Positions 51,865 through 60,828 of a DNA stretch of 64,000 bases are shown in pieces (within the stretch, counting starts at the first letter, position 1; each line of letters starts with the position of its first letter). Source of the DNA: an uncultured Treponema sp. (GTDB lineage: Bacteria; Spirochaetota; Spirochaetia; Treponematales; Treponemataceae); NCBI GenBank assembly GCA_947166355.1, contig CAMVDX010000006.1:1-64000 (forward strand). The letters run 5' to 3'. Under the pieces are notes generated by a model that saw only the letters and a program-made list of their open reading frames with translations, was not told the DNA's origin and searched no databases. A program made the translations under genes and the position numbers.

Positions 51865-53361
51865 TTATTCATAATTTTGCCCCGTAAACAACTTAAACTG
51901 CTCATACGCCTGATATTCAAGCATTTTATATCCATTGCATACACGGCAGCCAGCAAGAGACGCCCGTTTCATAACAGGAGTTACCGAAGGCTCGTAAACA
52001 ATGTCGAATAACAGTTCATTGCCACGGAAGTCATAAAAATATATAGGATCATTCTCATTATCCGAAGGGCCTTCTGCATTCATACCAACCGAGGTCGTCT
52101 GTACAATCAGAGATGAATATTCATCTAGTTTTTCGACACATCCAGGCTCCAGCTGACAATAAGAAAATCCATATTTCTCAGCAAGGACAACAGCATTATC
52201 AAGAGTTCGATTAAATATACAAACCTTTGCTCCAAGCTGCTTTAGTACATAAACGATTGCCTTTGCCGCTCCACCGGCTCCAATTACGGCAACCTTCTTT
52301 CTCTTTATTTTTTCGCCGCCTAAGAATTCCAAAAGAGCACGCTGAAAACCAGAAGCATCAGTATTATAACCAACCCATCCGGCATTCTTTCGTACAATCG
52401 TATTACATGCACCAATCTGCACAACCTCAGGAGCCTGCTCATGAAGATAATAAAGCACAGATTCCTTGTGAGGAACCGTTACTGAAAGTCCCTTAAAGCC
52501 CATATTTTCACAAAAGTTTAAGGTTTCAGAAACAAGAGAAGAACGCAAAGGTATATAAACCGCATTCATATTCTTTTTTGCATAACCTGTATTATGAATA
52601 AGAGGACTTGAAGTTTTTAAAAGCGGATATCCTGTAATTCCGAAAAGCTGAGTATCCTTTGAAATTGAACGGAAATGGTAAACATCATTTATAGTAACAG
52701 GATCGATATGACCAATTCCCTGCATTTTTTCTGAAAGTTCTTCTGGTGTAACATAAGTTAAAAGTGAATTAGTACGACATGCAAGAATTCGAGAAGCAAA
52801 TCCTTCAGCACCCATTGCACACAAAATGTGATCGTACTGAGTCATTTTCTCACCTTCAGAAAAAAGATTAAGAACATCTGAAAGAGATTTAGGCATAAAA
52901 GCGATTTTTGGAATTTCAAAACCGGTTTTACGCATTGTGTCACAACGTTCACGAATATTTAACACAGGCTCAGTCATGCTGTGAAAGCTTCTTATAATAC
53001 GAACTCCAAATGCAAGAGCAGCATCCTGAATACTAGGAATATGAAAATCATCTTCAAAATCTACATAAGCAAAGTTTTTTGATTTATCTGGATTTGCAAA
53101 AGCAAGTGCACGGGCAAAAAGATTTGTACGTGCAAAATCTCCGCCCGTAAATTTTCCACCGTCAATATCGCGGCGAATTGTAAGAATACAAGGCTGATAA
53201 ATCATCGCCGGAAATTTTCGTACATTCAACTGCTCGTTTTCATCAAGATGGTCTACACGCAGTTCAACCATATCAATATATTTTCCGTATTTTTTTACGA
53301 GGAAAAGATTTTCTTCCAGTGTTTTACCGGTAAGAGTCATGCAGATTAACGGTGAATTCAT
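51865..53361 (-). CDS. aroDE: Fused 3-dehydroquinate dehydratase / shikimate dehydrogenase
   Basis: A 498-aa bifunctional enzyme for steps 3 and 4 of the shikimate pathway. Residues about 1-225 are type I dehydroquinase (MVELRVDHL, IRSFHSM with catalytic His, KIAFMPKS with the Schiff-base Lys). Residues about 230-498 are AroE (LFGITGYPLLKTSSPLIHN, LSVTVPHKE, GYNTDASGF, VAVIGAGGAAKAIVY). This order is also known in plants and chlamydiae. No other aromatic genes are adjacent. Confidence 0.93.
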   Translation of the reverse strand: MNSPLICMTLTGKTLEENLFLVKKYGKYIDMVELRVDHLDENEQLNVRKFPAMIYQPCILTIRRDIDGGKFTGGDFARTNLFARALAFANPDKSKNFAYVDFEDDFHIPSIQDAALAFGVRIIRSFHSMTEPVLNIRERCDTMRKTGFEIPKIAFMPKSLSDVLNLFSEGEKMTQYDHILCAMGAEGFASRILACRTNSLLTYVTPEELSEKMQGIGHIDPVTINDVYHFRSISKDTQLFGITGYPLLKTSSPLIHNTGYAKKNMNAVYIPLRSSLVSETLNFCENMGFKGLSVTVPHKESVLYYLHEQAPEVVQIGACNTIVRKNAGWVGYNTDASGFQRALLEFLGGEKIKRKKVAVIGAGGAAKAIVYVLKQLGAKVCIFNRTLDNAVVLAEKYGFSYCQLEPGCVEKLDEYSSLIVQTTSVGMNAEGPSDNENDPIYFYDFRGNELLFDIVYEPSVTPVMKRASLAGCRVCNGYKMLEYQAYEQFKLFTGQNYE

Positions 53362-53380
53362 TTTTACCTACTTATTATAT

Positions 53381-53491
53381 TGTCATGCTGCCCCTGAAAC
53401 GAATTCAGAGTTCAGCATCTATAATATGAGATTCCAGAACACACATTCTCAGCAAGTAACTTACGAATGCGACGTAGCGTTCGGAATGACA
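53381..53491. repeat. Degraded family A repeat
   Basis: tgtcatgctg ... ttcagcatct at one end and gttcggaatgaca at the other, with divergent middle, between aroDE and the PASTA protein gene. Confidence 0.7.
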
Positions 53492-53500
53492 CGCTATTAT

Positions 53501-54544
53501 TTAATTTACAGTCTTCTTTGAATAAACTTTTCCGACAACAGAGAATTCAAGCACAGTGCCCTTTGGAACTGCATAAGGAATTGTAACGTTTCCACCAGGA
53601 TGATTGAAATTCAAAACTGTATACGGATTACCCTCCAGAGGATAAGCCTTAAGTTCCATCTGAACAGGATAAGGATAATCAATAAGTTTTTCTGTAAAGA
53701 GCCCGTAAATATTGTCGTTATACTCACCTTCTGGGAGAGCCATTTCAACTGTTACACGGGTATAGTTAGGAACATATTCACTGTCAAACGACTGCTGACT
53801 TACAACAGTTCCAGCTTTTTCTTCATCAGAAGCTTTGTGAGAAGTAATATCAAATACAAGCTTACTTCGTGTAATAGTCTGAAGAAGATCGTTTACACTC
53901 TGACCTATAAGATATGGGGCCTTGGTATTTTCGTAATTAGGACCTCGGCTGACTACAAGCTGAACGGTAACCGGCTCAGAAATCTTAGTACCTGCAGGAG
54001 GATCCTGTTCAAGAATAGTTCCTGCATCAGTTACATCAGGTTTATATTCTGGTTCAGCAAGAACAATAAGAGGCTTTGTTTGACCTGCAAAAAGAGTCTG
54101 AAGCTTCATACGAAGTTCTTCTATATTCATACCGGTATATTCATCAACGCTATCAACAATTACACCACGACTTACTACAAGAGAAACACGACTATAGCCT
54201 TTAACAATTGCTCCGGCATCTGGAGACTGATCAAGAATTGTTCCTTCATCACCAGGAGTATCTGAATAACGAAGGCTGATTTTTGGATAAAGCTCCTTTA
54301 CCTGCATCTCAAGAAGTGCATCCTCAAGATTTTTTCCGATTACATTTGGAACAAGAACCTTTTCAGGACCTTTTACATTCATAAAAAAGATTGCAAAAGC
54401 GGCAAAGCACATAAGGGCAAAAGCGCAAAGGCAGATTGCAAGAAAAGCTGGAATACTGGTCTGAAATTTATCGTAAGACTCAGAAAAGCTTACTTTAAGC
54501 TGAGGTCGTTTTTTTTCTTTTAATTTTTTAAAAATGTTTTTCAT
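53501..54544 (-). CDS. PASTA-domain membrane protein
   Basis: A 347-aa protein with a cytoplasmic Lys-rich start, one transmembrane helix (about 35-60), and three PASTA repeats outside (VPNVIGKNLEDALLEM, YTGMNIEELRMKL, APYLIGQSVNDLL). PASTA repeats bind peptidoglycan. No kinase domain is attached, unlike PknB proteins. The start at 54544 has a GAGG site; the fmt stop is 14 bases upstream. Confidence 0.9.
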   Translation of the reverse strand: MKNIFKKLKEKKRPQLKVSFSESYDKFQTSIPAFLAICLCAFALMCFAAFAIFFMNVKGPEKVLVPNVIGKNLEDALLEMQVKELYPKISLRYSDTPGDEGTILDQSPDAGAIVKGYSRVSLVVSRGVIVDSVDEYTGMNIEELRMKLQTLFAGQTKPLIVLAEPEYKPDVTDAGTILEQDPPAGTKISEPVTVQLVVSRGPNYENTKAPYLIGQSVNDLLQTITRSKLVFDITSHKASDEEKAGTVVSQQSFDSEYVPNYTRVTVEMALPEGEYNDNIYGLFTEKLIDYPYPVQMELKAYPLEGNPYTVLNFNHPGGNVTIPYAVPKGTVLEFSVVGKVYSKKTVN

Positions 54545-54557
54545 GATGTTTTCCTCT

Positions 54558-55547
54558 TTATTCCAAAACTGTACCAATAAAATTTCTGGCACCATTCATA
54601 AAACTCTTGTAATCCATTGCTGTCTTACCCTGACGTTGAAGTTTTCGTACAACAAGAATTCCATCGCCCGTTTTTATAAGAATACCGTCACTCTTAGAAA
54701 ATGCCAATACTGTTCCTGCCGCTGATTTTTTAAAGCTTTCCGCATCACACTCAAGTTTTTGAAGTTCTGCCGTCTGACCAGAAAAAATACGTGCCTCAAG
54801 AATTCGTAGAGAATTATTTCCTTCCATACACCAGCAGCCCGGCTCCGGATAATATGCTCTGATTTTTGCATCCAGGACAGCAGTCGTTTCATTCCAGTTT
54901 ATGCGTCCATCTTCTTTTTTTATTATCCCTGTATACGAAGCTTCACCTTTCTGAGGCTTTCCGGCCGGAAGATTTTTCTGTAATGCCGTCTGCCTGAGAA
55001 TCTCACAAATTAAACGGGCACCTTCTTCTGCACTGAAAATCAAAAGAGACTCACAGGTTTCGCTTCCATTAAGATCAACCAAAGTCTGTGCAAGAATGTC
55101 GCCTTCATCCATTTTTAAGCTGAGTGTTTGAACAGTAACGGCAGTCTGCTTATCACGATTTAAAATTGCCGCAGGAACAGGTGTACAGCCACGGTATTTT
55201 GGCAAGAGAGACGGATGAAGATTTATACCGCCCATCGGAAAAAGAGCAAGAAACTTCGGACCAAAAATGTGCCCATATGCAAAACTAACAAGAAGGTCAG
55301 CTCCAAGCGGACTAATTGCGTCTCGGGCTGTGCCATCAAGATGCTCTGGCGTAAAAACGGGAATACCTTTTTCTGCAGCAAAAGCCGCAACAGGAGTTGG
55401 AATTAAATCCTTATGTCTACCCTTTGCTGAAGGAGGATTTGACAGAACGCCCGAAATCTCAAAACCAAATTCAGTCTGCGATTTTAAGAGATGTTCCAGT
55501 GTAATACGGGCCGCATCCGGGCTTCCTGCAAATAAAACCTTAATCAT
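54558..55547 (-). CDS. fmt: Methionyl-tRNA formyltransferase
   Basis: A 329-aa Fmt that formylates initiator Met-tRNA with 10-formyl-THF. Pieces: VLFAGSPDAAR, NLHPSLLPKYRGCTPV (SLLP motif), and MDEGDILAQ. The C-terminal tRNA-contact domain is present. It is next to def, forming the usual def-fmt pair in reverse operon order (def upstream). Confidence 0.96.
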   Translation of the reverse strand: MIKVLFAGSPDAARITLEHLLKSQTEFGFEISGVLSNPPSAKGRHKDLIPTPVAAFAAEKGIPVFTPEHLDGTARDAISPLGADLLVSFAYGHIFGPKFLALFPMGGINLHPSLLPKYRGCTPVPAAILNRDKQTAVTVQTLSLKMDEGDILAQTLVDLNGSETCESLLIFSAEEGARLICEILRQTALQKNLPAGKPQKGEASYTGIIKKEDGRINWNETTAVLDAKIRAYYPEPGCWCMEGNNSLRILEARIFSGQTAELQKLECDAESFKKSAAGTVLAFSKSDGILIKTGDGILVVRKLQRQGKTAMDYKSFMNGARNFIGTVLE

Positions 55548-55558
55548 TCGATTCCGTC

Positions 55559-56134
55559 CTACTTTGCTTTTTTAGCTTCCTTAGCCGCAATCTTAGCCGC
55601 AATTTTTCTTGCTTTAGCTTCTTTTTCCCGAGCTTTTTCAGCAGCACGTTCGGCACGTTTTTTGAACTGGGCTTCTGTCTTTTCTGCAAAAGCCTTATCT
55701 CCGCGGTCTATATATAAAATTCCATCGAGATGATCATATTCATGCTGAATGATGCGGGCAAGAAGACCGTCTGCTTCCAATGTAAACGGACGCCCCTTTT
55801 CGTTAAGAGCCTGAACAGTAACACGAACAGGTCTTGTTATTGATTCATAAACCTGAGGAATACTCAAACAGCCTTCCTCATATTCACCAACCTCTTCTGA
55901 AGTTTTTATAATCTGAGGATTTATGAAAACTCGTTTTACATCATCATCTGCCATTGCAACAAAAATGCGGAGACTTTTTCCAACCTGAGGACCTGCAAGT
56001 CCAACGCCGTCAGCCTCAATCATTGTTTCAAGCATATCGTTTGCAAGAGTTCTGATTTCATCATTTACTTCTGCAACCGGCTCTGCTTTTTGACGCAAAA
56101 TTTCTTCACCAAGCTTTGTTATTTCAAGAATCAT
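55559..56134 (-). CDS. def: Peptide deformylase with basic C-terminal helix
   Basis: A 191-aa deformylase. GVGLAGPQVG, EGCLSIPQ (Cys metal ligand) and QHEYDHLDG (His metal ligands and Glu) are intact. After residue about 155 there is an added Lys/Ala/Glu-rich helix (KKRAERAAEKAREKEAKARK) ending KAK, not part of the normal catalytic fold. The gene overlaps hisD by ATGA and is followed by fmt. Confidence 0.96.
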   Translation of the reverse strand: MILEITKLGEEILRQKAEPVAEVNDEIRTLANDMLETMIEADGVGLAGPQVGKSLRIFVAMADDDVKRVFINPQIIKTSEEVGEYEEGCLSIPQVYESITRPVRVTVQALNEKGRPFTLEADGLLARIIQHEYDHLDGILYIDRGDKAFAEKTEAQFKKRAERAAEKAREKEAKARKIAAKIAAKEAKKAK

Positions 56135-57498
56135 TTTTCACCTCTGATGCGGGCTGCACGGGCATGACCGGCAAGTCCTTCTGAATCTCCAAGATAACCG
56201 GCAGCAGCTGTTGATTTAAGAGTTCCAGGCTTTCCTTCTTCTGCACGCAGAGTTGTAACAGTCTTAAGGAACATTCTTACACTCAGGCCGCCGGTATAGT
56301 GAGCAGCACCTGAAGTTGGGAGTGTATGATTTAATCCGGCTGCATAGTCTCCTAGCACCTCTGCTGAATAGTGACCAATGAAAAGAGAGCCATAGTTGTG
56401 AACAGCCTTTTCAATTTTATCGCGCAAAGCACACTTGTCCATTGCAAGCTCAAGGTGTTCAGGCCCCTTCATATTGGCAATTTCAATTGCCTGCTCAAGC
56501 TTTTCTGCAATGATGATTTTTCCGTAAGTATCAATACTCTGGCGGGCAACTGCCTTTGTTGTAAGAGTTTCAAGCTGATTTTCAATAGACTCGCTGACCT
56601 TTGAAGCAAAATCCATATCATCAGTTACAAGAATAGGCTGGGCAACTATGTCGTGTTCTGCCTGGGCAAGAAGATCTGCCGCAACCCAGTCTGGATTTGC
56701 AGTTTTATCTGCAATAATCATAACCTCTGTAGGACCTGCAATAAAATCAATTCCAACTGAACCGAAAACCGCAGCCTTAGCAGCGGCAACAAATTTATTT
56801 CCAGGTCCAACAATAACATCAACCTTTGGCACACTTTCTGTACCATAAGCCATAGCGCCAATCGCCTGAGAACCACCAACTGCATAAAGGTGATTTACAC
56901 CACAGATATAAGCTGCAGCCATAATTCCTTCGTCTGCATAAGGCTTACCGCCTACGTATGCTTTTCCAGGAATTCCGCTTCCTGTTTTTCCAGCAGCAAC
57001 CTTATCATCCGGGTGTACGCGCGGAGGTGTACACATAATAACATTTGGAACACCAGCTGCAACTGCAGGAGTAACGGTCATAATTACTGTAGAAACAAGA
57101 GGAAAGCGACCTGCAGGAACATAACAACCTGCAGTATCTACAGGAATTGTTTTTTGTCCTGTAAAAAGTCCTGGCTCAAGCTCTTCTTCAAAATCCTTAA
57201 ATGATTTTTTCTGAAGCTTTGCAAAACGTAAGGCAAGGTCGTGAGAATAAACGATTGCATCATAAACATCGCGCTTTTCAATTCTAAGTTTTTCTGCCGC
57301 TGCCTTAAGCTCTTCCTGAGGAACTTCAAACTGGGCAGGAACTGCAACATCAAACTTCTGTCCATAAAGACGAAGAGCTGCATCGCCGCGCTTTTGAACC
57401 TCTTCCAGAACCGAAGTTACTACTTCATTTGATTCGCTGAAAGAACGGCCCTTAAAAAAATCGGGGTCAACTTCGTTATATTTCTGTATTTTAATCAT
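56131..57498 (-). CDS. hisD: Histidinol dehydrogenase
   Basis: A 455-aa zinc-dependent HisD that oxidises histidinol to histidine in the last two steps. Pieces: AGCYVPAGRFPL, VGGSQAIGAMAYGT, GPTEVMIIADK, QAEHD and the C-terminal LPTSGAAHYTGGLS. The start at 57498 (MIKIQKYN) is chosen for its AAGGAG site; the longer frame is repeat-derived. It is translationally coupled to def. Confidence 0.96.
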   Translation of the reverse strand: MIKIQKYNEVDPDFFKGRSFSESNEVVTSVLEEVQKRGDAALRLYGQKFDVAVPAQFEVPQEELKAAAEKLRIEKRDVYDAIVYSHDLALRFAKLQKKSFKDFEEELEPGLFTGQKTIPVDTAGCYVPAGRFPLVSTVIMTVTPAVAAGVPNVIMCTPPRVHPDDKVAAGKTGSGIPGKAYVGGKPYADEGIMAAAYICGVNHLYAVGGSQAIGAMAYGTESVPKVDVIVGPGNKFVAAAKAAVFGSVGIDFIAGPTEVMIIADKTANPDWVAADLLAQAEHDIVAQPILVTDDMDFASKVSESIENQLETLTTKAVARQSIDTYGKIIIAEKLEQAIEIANMKGPEHLELAMDKCALRDKIEKAVHNYGSLFIGHYSAEVLGDYAAGLNHTLPTSGAAHYTGGLSVRMFLKTVTTLRAEEGKPGTLKSTAAAGYLGDSEGLAGHARAARIRGEK

Positions 57499-57518
57499 TG
57501 TAAAACTCCTTAAAATAT

Positions 57519-57664
57519 CGTCATTGCAAAGAACGCAGCGACGTTCAATCAGATTTCTGGCTTGCTTCGCTATGCTCGCAATGACCTTTTTATTCGTCAT
57601 TGCGAGGAGCGCAGCGACGTGGCAATCTACATTATGGATTGATTCGCCTTTGGCTCGCAATGAC
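57519..57664. repeat. Cluster of family B repeats
   Basis: Three copies in alternating orientation (cgtcattgcaaagaacg, cgtcattgcgaggagcg, tggattgattcgcc) between the his fusion gene and hisD. They generate a misleading upstream extension of hisD. Confidence 0.88.
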
Positions 57665-57667
57665 AAA

Positions 57668-58963
57668 CTATTTTTCCTTGTGTCTACGGTCCAATTCGTC
57701 GTAAACATCTTTCCAGGTTACGCCTTCCTTGTACATCAGTACATTTACAAAATAAATAAGGTCTGCAGCTTCCCAAATAACCTCGTCGCGGCCATCTGCT
57801 TCGCAAAGCTCCTCTGCTTCCTCTTCAATCTTTTCGCGAACGCGCTTTGCATCAAGGGTTGCTGTATAGCTGCCCGGTTTTGGATTAGCAAAACGGTCTG
57901 CAATAATATTGTAAAGGCGGCCCATGCTTGATTTTTCACCCGGGTCTGTTGTAAAGCAGGTCCAGCTTCCGGTATGACAACTAGGACCGGTTGGCAAAAC
58001 TGTTGCAAGAATACAATCACGGTCGCAATCTGCCCGCATACGAACTAACTGCAAAAAGTTTCCGCTTGTATCACCCTTTGTCCAAAGCTCGTTACGAGAA
58101 CGGCTCCAGAAAGTAAGCTTTCCGCATTCAAAACTTTTTCGGATTGCCTCTTCATTTGCATAAGCCTGCATCAGAACATCACCATTTACACTCTGAGCAA
58201 TTACAGGAATAAGCGGTGATTTTTCAAAATTAAGGCAGGCAACAAAAGAATCTGTAAGATTAACCTTATTTGTATACAAAGCCATTCCAAGCTGAACATC
58301 ACAGTGAAGCTTTTCAAGCTCGCGAATTTCATCAACGCTTGAGATTCCGCCTGCAGCAACTACACGGCAATGGACTGCCTCACGCAGCTGGCGCACATAA
58401 TCCATATTAGTGCCCTGCATACAGCCTTCTTTTTCAACACAAGTAAAAAGCAGCTCAGAACAGAACTTTTCTGCCTGTTTTGCACCTTCTACGAGCGGAA
58501 TATCTACAGTTTCTGTCCAGCCCTTTACGGCGATTTTTCCGTTTATTGCATCTACTGAAATTATGATTCTGTCTTTTCCAATTGCGGCAGCAAGCTCATT
58601 CAAAAAGTCTTCGTTCAAAACTGATTCACCAGGCTTTGGCTCGCTTTTCCAGGCTGCCGAACCGATAATAACTTTTTCCGCGCCAAGACTTATGAGCTCG
58701 CGGGCTCTTTTTACAGTGCGGATTCCGCCTCCGGTACGAACGTTTCCATGATGGAGAAGAGACTTTAAAAGATGGGTATTAACAGTATTACCCTTTGCGT
58801 CTACATTTCCCAAGGCTGCATCTAAATCAATTACTGCAACCTCGCCATACATGTCAAACTGGCTGATAAGTGCATCAGCGTCATCACGCTGTAAAACCAG
58901 TTCCTTGCCGTTCTTAAGCTGAACGACGTGTCCGTTTTTCAAATCAATTGAAGCTATTACCAT
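57668..58963 (-). CDS. HisA-HisI-HisE trifunctional fusion
   Basis: A 431-aa fusion in the histidine pathway. Residues about 1-240 are HisA-type isomerase (MVIASIDLKNGHVVQL, VIDLDAALG, TGGGIRTVKRA, ISVDAINGKIAVKGWTE). About 245-340 are phosphoribosyl-AMP cyclohydrolase HisI (TFWSRSRNELWTKGDTSG, DCDRDC, PSCHTGSWTCF). About 350-431 are phosphoribosyl-ATP pyrophosphatase HisE (IEEEAEELCEA, EAADLIYFVNVLM). The three domains catalyse steps 2, 3 and 4 in order HisE, HisI, HisA. The start at 58963 lacks a strong ribosome site; the longer frame is repeat-derived. Confidence 0.93.
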   Translation of the reverse strand: MVIASIDLKNGHVVQLKNGKELVLQRDDADALISQFDMYGEVAVIDLDAALGNVDAKGNTVNTHLLKSLLHHGNVRTGGGIRTVKRARELISLGAEKVIIGSAAWKSEPKPGESVLNEDFLNELAAAIGKDRIIISVDAINGKIAVKGWTETVDIPLVEGAKQAEKFCSELLFTCVEKEGCMQGTNMDYVRQLREAVHCRVVAAGGISSVDEIRELEKLHCDVQLGMALYTNKVNLTDSFVACLNFEKSPLIPVIAQSVNGDVLMQAYANEEAIRKSFECGKLTFWSRSRNELWTKGDTSGNFLQLVRMRADCDRDCILATVLPTGPSCHTGSWTCFTTDPGEKSSMGRLYNIIADRFANPKPGSYTATLDAKRVREKIEEEAEELCEADGRDEVIWEAADLIYFVNVLMYKEGVTWKDVYDELDRRHKEK

Positions 58964-59013
58964 AGAAGAGAGTTTACCAAATTTCACGACTTTATACAAA
59001 CATAATAATTTTT

Positions 59014-59118
59014 CGTCATTACGTGGCAAAAACGAAGCATTCATACAAATAGATTGCTTCGCTACGCTCGCAATGACGGGTGTTTCGATACACGTATTTC
59101 GCACGCACTCAACCACCT
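59014..59118. repeat. Adjacent family B and family C repeats
   Basis: cgtcattacgtggc...gctcgcaatgacgg is followed without a gap by gggtgtttcgatac...gcactcaaccacc. Confidence 0.85.
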
Positions 59119-59121
59119 GAC

Positions 59122-59161
59122 AAAAAAAAGACTGCCGGGAAAGGAGGAAAACGGCAGTCTT
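59122..59161 (-). terminator. Terminator-like hairpin in the his leader
   Basis: A 10-bp stem (59129-59138 with 59152-59161) is followed on the minus strand by seven or more T. It lies upstream of hisAIE with no gene of the same strand before it, so it could be an attenuator or end a small leader RNA. Confidence 0.75.
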
Positions 59162-59297
59162 AAAAAAATTATGGAGGTATTTTTCTGTTAGTATCGCTTT
59201 GTTGTTCACTAATATAACCACAAAAAGGGCAACAGGTTACAAAAAATAATTATTTTTTGAGATTTTATAAATCCAAAAATCATGTTATAATATCAAT

Positions 59298-59570
59298 ATG
59301 AATGCAATGATTCTTGCAAAAGCAACGAATATTCTCAAAAACGCAGGCTGCACAGAAATCTACCTTTTCGGCTCACAGGCAACAGGAAACGCAAATAGTA
59401 GTTCCGATGTAGATTTAGGAGTAAAAGGCTTGCCTCCAAAACTTTTTTTCCGTATGCATTCAGATCTGGAAGAAGCCTTAAAAATGCCGGTAGATTTAGT
59501 TGATTTTGATTATCAGAAAGATTTTTTCGATTTACTTCAACGAGTAGGAGAATTGAAGAAAATTGGATGA
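59298..59570 (+). CDS. MNT-domain nucleotidyltransferase antitoxin (MntA-like)
   Basis: A 90-aa minimal nucleotidyltransferase. The signature GSX10DXD is exact: Gly25-Ser26 and Asp37/Asp39 within FGSQATGNANSSSDVDL. In studied HEPN/MNT pairs this protein AMPylates the HEPN toxin. It overlaps the next gene by 8 bases. Confidence 0.88.
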   Translation: MNAMILAKATNILKNAGCTEIYLFGSQATGNANSSSDVDLGVKGLPPKLFFRMHSDLEEALKMPVDLVDFDYQKDFFDLLQRVGELKKIG

Positions 59571-60009
59571 GATTACAAAAGAAAAAATAAATCTTGAAAT
59601 CTCAAAAATTGACACTCTTGTCAGCAAATCCTCACTTCTTCTTACAAAATGCCAACACTCAGAACCAGTTTTTTTTGATTTAAATGCCGCTAGTTCTATT
59701 CTCCACTCTTTCTACAATGGACTTGAAAGCATATTCAAATTGATCCATAAAGCAACTGATAATACTCCACTCACAAGTACAATGTGGCATAGTGAACTTT
59801 TTCATTCAATGTTCAAAGAAACAGAAAAACGAAAATCTGTTCTATCGCCAGATCTTGAAGAGTCTCTAAAAGAATATCTGGGCTTCCGTCATGTTTTCCG
59901 ACATTCTTACGGCTATGAATTAGACTGGGAAAGACTAAATCCTTTATTTTCAGGAATGCCAGAAATTTGGCAGAAAACCAAAAAGAGTTTGATAGAATTT
60001 ATAAAATGA
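59563..60009 (+). CDS. HEPN-domain toxin (HepT-like)
   Basis: A 148-aa all-helical HEPN protein. The RNase motif Rx4HxY is present as Arg109, His114, Tyr116 (in RHVFRHSYGYEL). It starts at TTG (59563) inside the antitoxin gene, indicating translational coupling; an AGGAG lies about 12 nt upstream. Together with the MNT gene it forms a type VII-like toxin-antitoxin pair. Confidence 0.87.
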   Translation: MDEITKEKINLEISKIDTLVSKSSLLLTKCQHSEPVFFDLNAASSILHSFYNGLESIFKLIHKATDNTPLTSTMWHSELFHSMFKETEKRKSVLSPDLEESLKEYLGFRHVFRHSYGYELDWERLNPLFSGMPEIWQKTKKSLIEFIK

Positions 60010-60072
60010 AAACTGATAATATCTGAATCTGACAAGCCCTTGTTTATCTTCATCAGTATTAATAATGATTTT

Positions 60073-60300
60073 TTACTGCAAACAGTGCATTCTTGTCGGA
60101 GAATTTCTGCAAGAATCACCAAGATGAGTAATAAGCTTTCTGTTTTGACAGTGAGTTTTATCACCACAGTAAACACAGCATTCTCCATCCGTTACGCCAA
60201 CATGAATACCTGCAGGATTACCTAAACATTGCTCACCTGTTGTAGAAAACAATTTTTGATTTATAGTACGGAGAGAGTCTCCACAATAACGGCATTTCAT
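60073..60300 (-). CDS. Small double zinc-ribbon protein
   Basis: A 75-aa Cys/His-rich protein with two similar modules: CRYCGD...GEQCLGNPAGIH and CVYCGD...GDSCRNSPTRMH. Each has CxxCGD, a later Cys and a His, typical of zinc ribbons. The function is unknown. I use the ATG at 60300; a GTG at 60327 with GAGG upstream is an alternative. It is the last gene of a minus operon with 60391-62383. Confidence 0.65.
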   Translation of the reverse strand: MKCRYCGDSLRTINQKLFSTTGEQCLGNPAGIHVGVTDGECCVYCGDKTHCQNRKLITHLGDSCRNSPTRMHCLQ

Positions 60301-60390
60301 TTTATTCAGCCGTGTTGTATACAGCACCAGGCTTTATCCTCACCAGATTTTTTCATCTCTTTCTAAGCGTATTCCTGATTTTAACTCCCA

Positions 60391-60774
60391 TTAATACACG
60401 TCATCACAGATATATTTTTCTTCCATTACATCAGCACAGAGAGCTACAGTTTTCAAAATGACATCTATATTTTCCTCTGAAAGCTTCTCCAATTCTTCAA
60501 TATGGGAAACCAGACACTCTCCATCTTCTGTACAAAAAATTCTCCCATAACGATATTCGGCTAAATCACATAAAGCATCTTTTATATCATTTTTATTTAT
60601 GTTTCCGATTACAGAACCAAAAACTATCATTTTTTCTCTTCTGGTAACAACAGCTGTCTGTGTTCTTCCATTTTTTATGAAAACCATTGCGGTAATATTA
60701 TCATCATCTTCATCATAATCACTTATCTCATAGTTTTCTGTAATATAATCCCTTACTTCTTTCCAGCTTTTCAT
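60391..60774 (-). CDS. Hypothetical protein, YbjN/CesT-like fold possible
   Basis: A 127-aa acidic protein with KSWKEVRDYITENY, a beta core (ITAMVFIKNGRTQTAVVT) and a C-terminal helical part rich in Glu/Asp. The arrangement (helix, sheet, helix) resembles YbjN or type III chaperone-like folds, with low certainty. The start at 60774 has AAGGTG; the ATG at 60789 encloses that site. Confidence 0.7.
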   Translation of the reverse strand: MKSWKEVRDYITENYEISDYDEDDDNITAMVFIKNGRTQTAVVTRREKMIVFGSVIGNINKNDIKDALCDLAEYRYGRIFCTEDGECLVSHIEELEKLSEENIDVILKTVALCADVMEEKYICDDVY

Positions 60775-60828
60775 TTTATTCACCTTCATTGATTTTTCGC
60801 CTGCTCTTATACAGAGCAGGTAATTTTT

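Larger units (their letters stand above)
58964..59297. other. Gene-free region upstream of the his genes
   Basis: It contains a family B element (59014-59079), a family C element (59079-59118), a terminator-like hairpin (59129-59161) and AT-rich sequence to the divergent MNT gene. No gene with good support is present. A minus-strand open frame through the region is repeat-derived past the hairpin. Confidence 0.7.

Noticed and set aside
57499..57708. N-terminal extension of hisD
   Set aside because: It is read from family B repeats; the ATG at 57498 has an AAGGAG site and begins the conserved HisD sequence.
58964..59221. N-terminal extension of the HisA fusion
   Set aside because: The extra 86 residues come from repeats and the terminator hairpin and do not match HisA.
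59162..59297. His-type leader peptide or T-box
   Set aside because: The leader frame has a single His codon, and no T-box consensus is visible.
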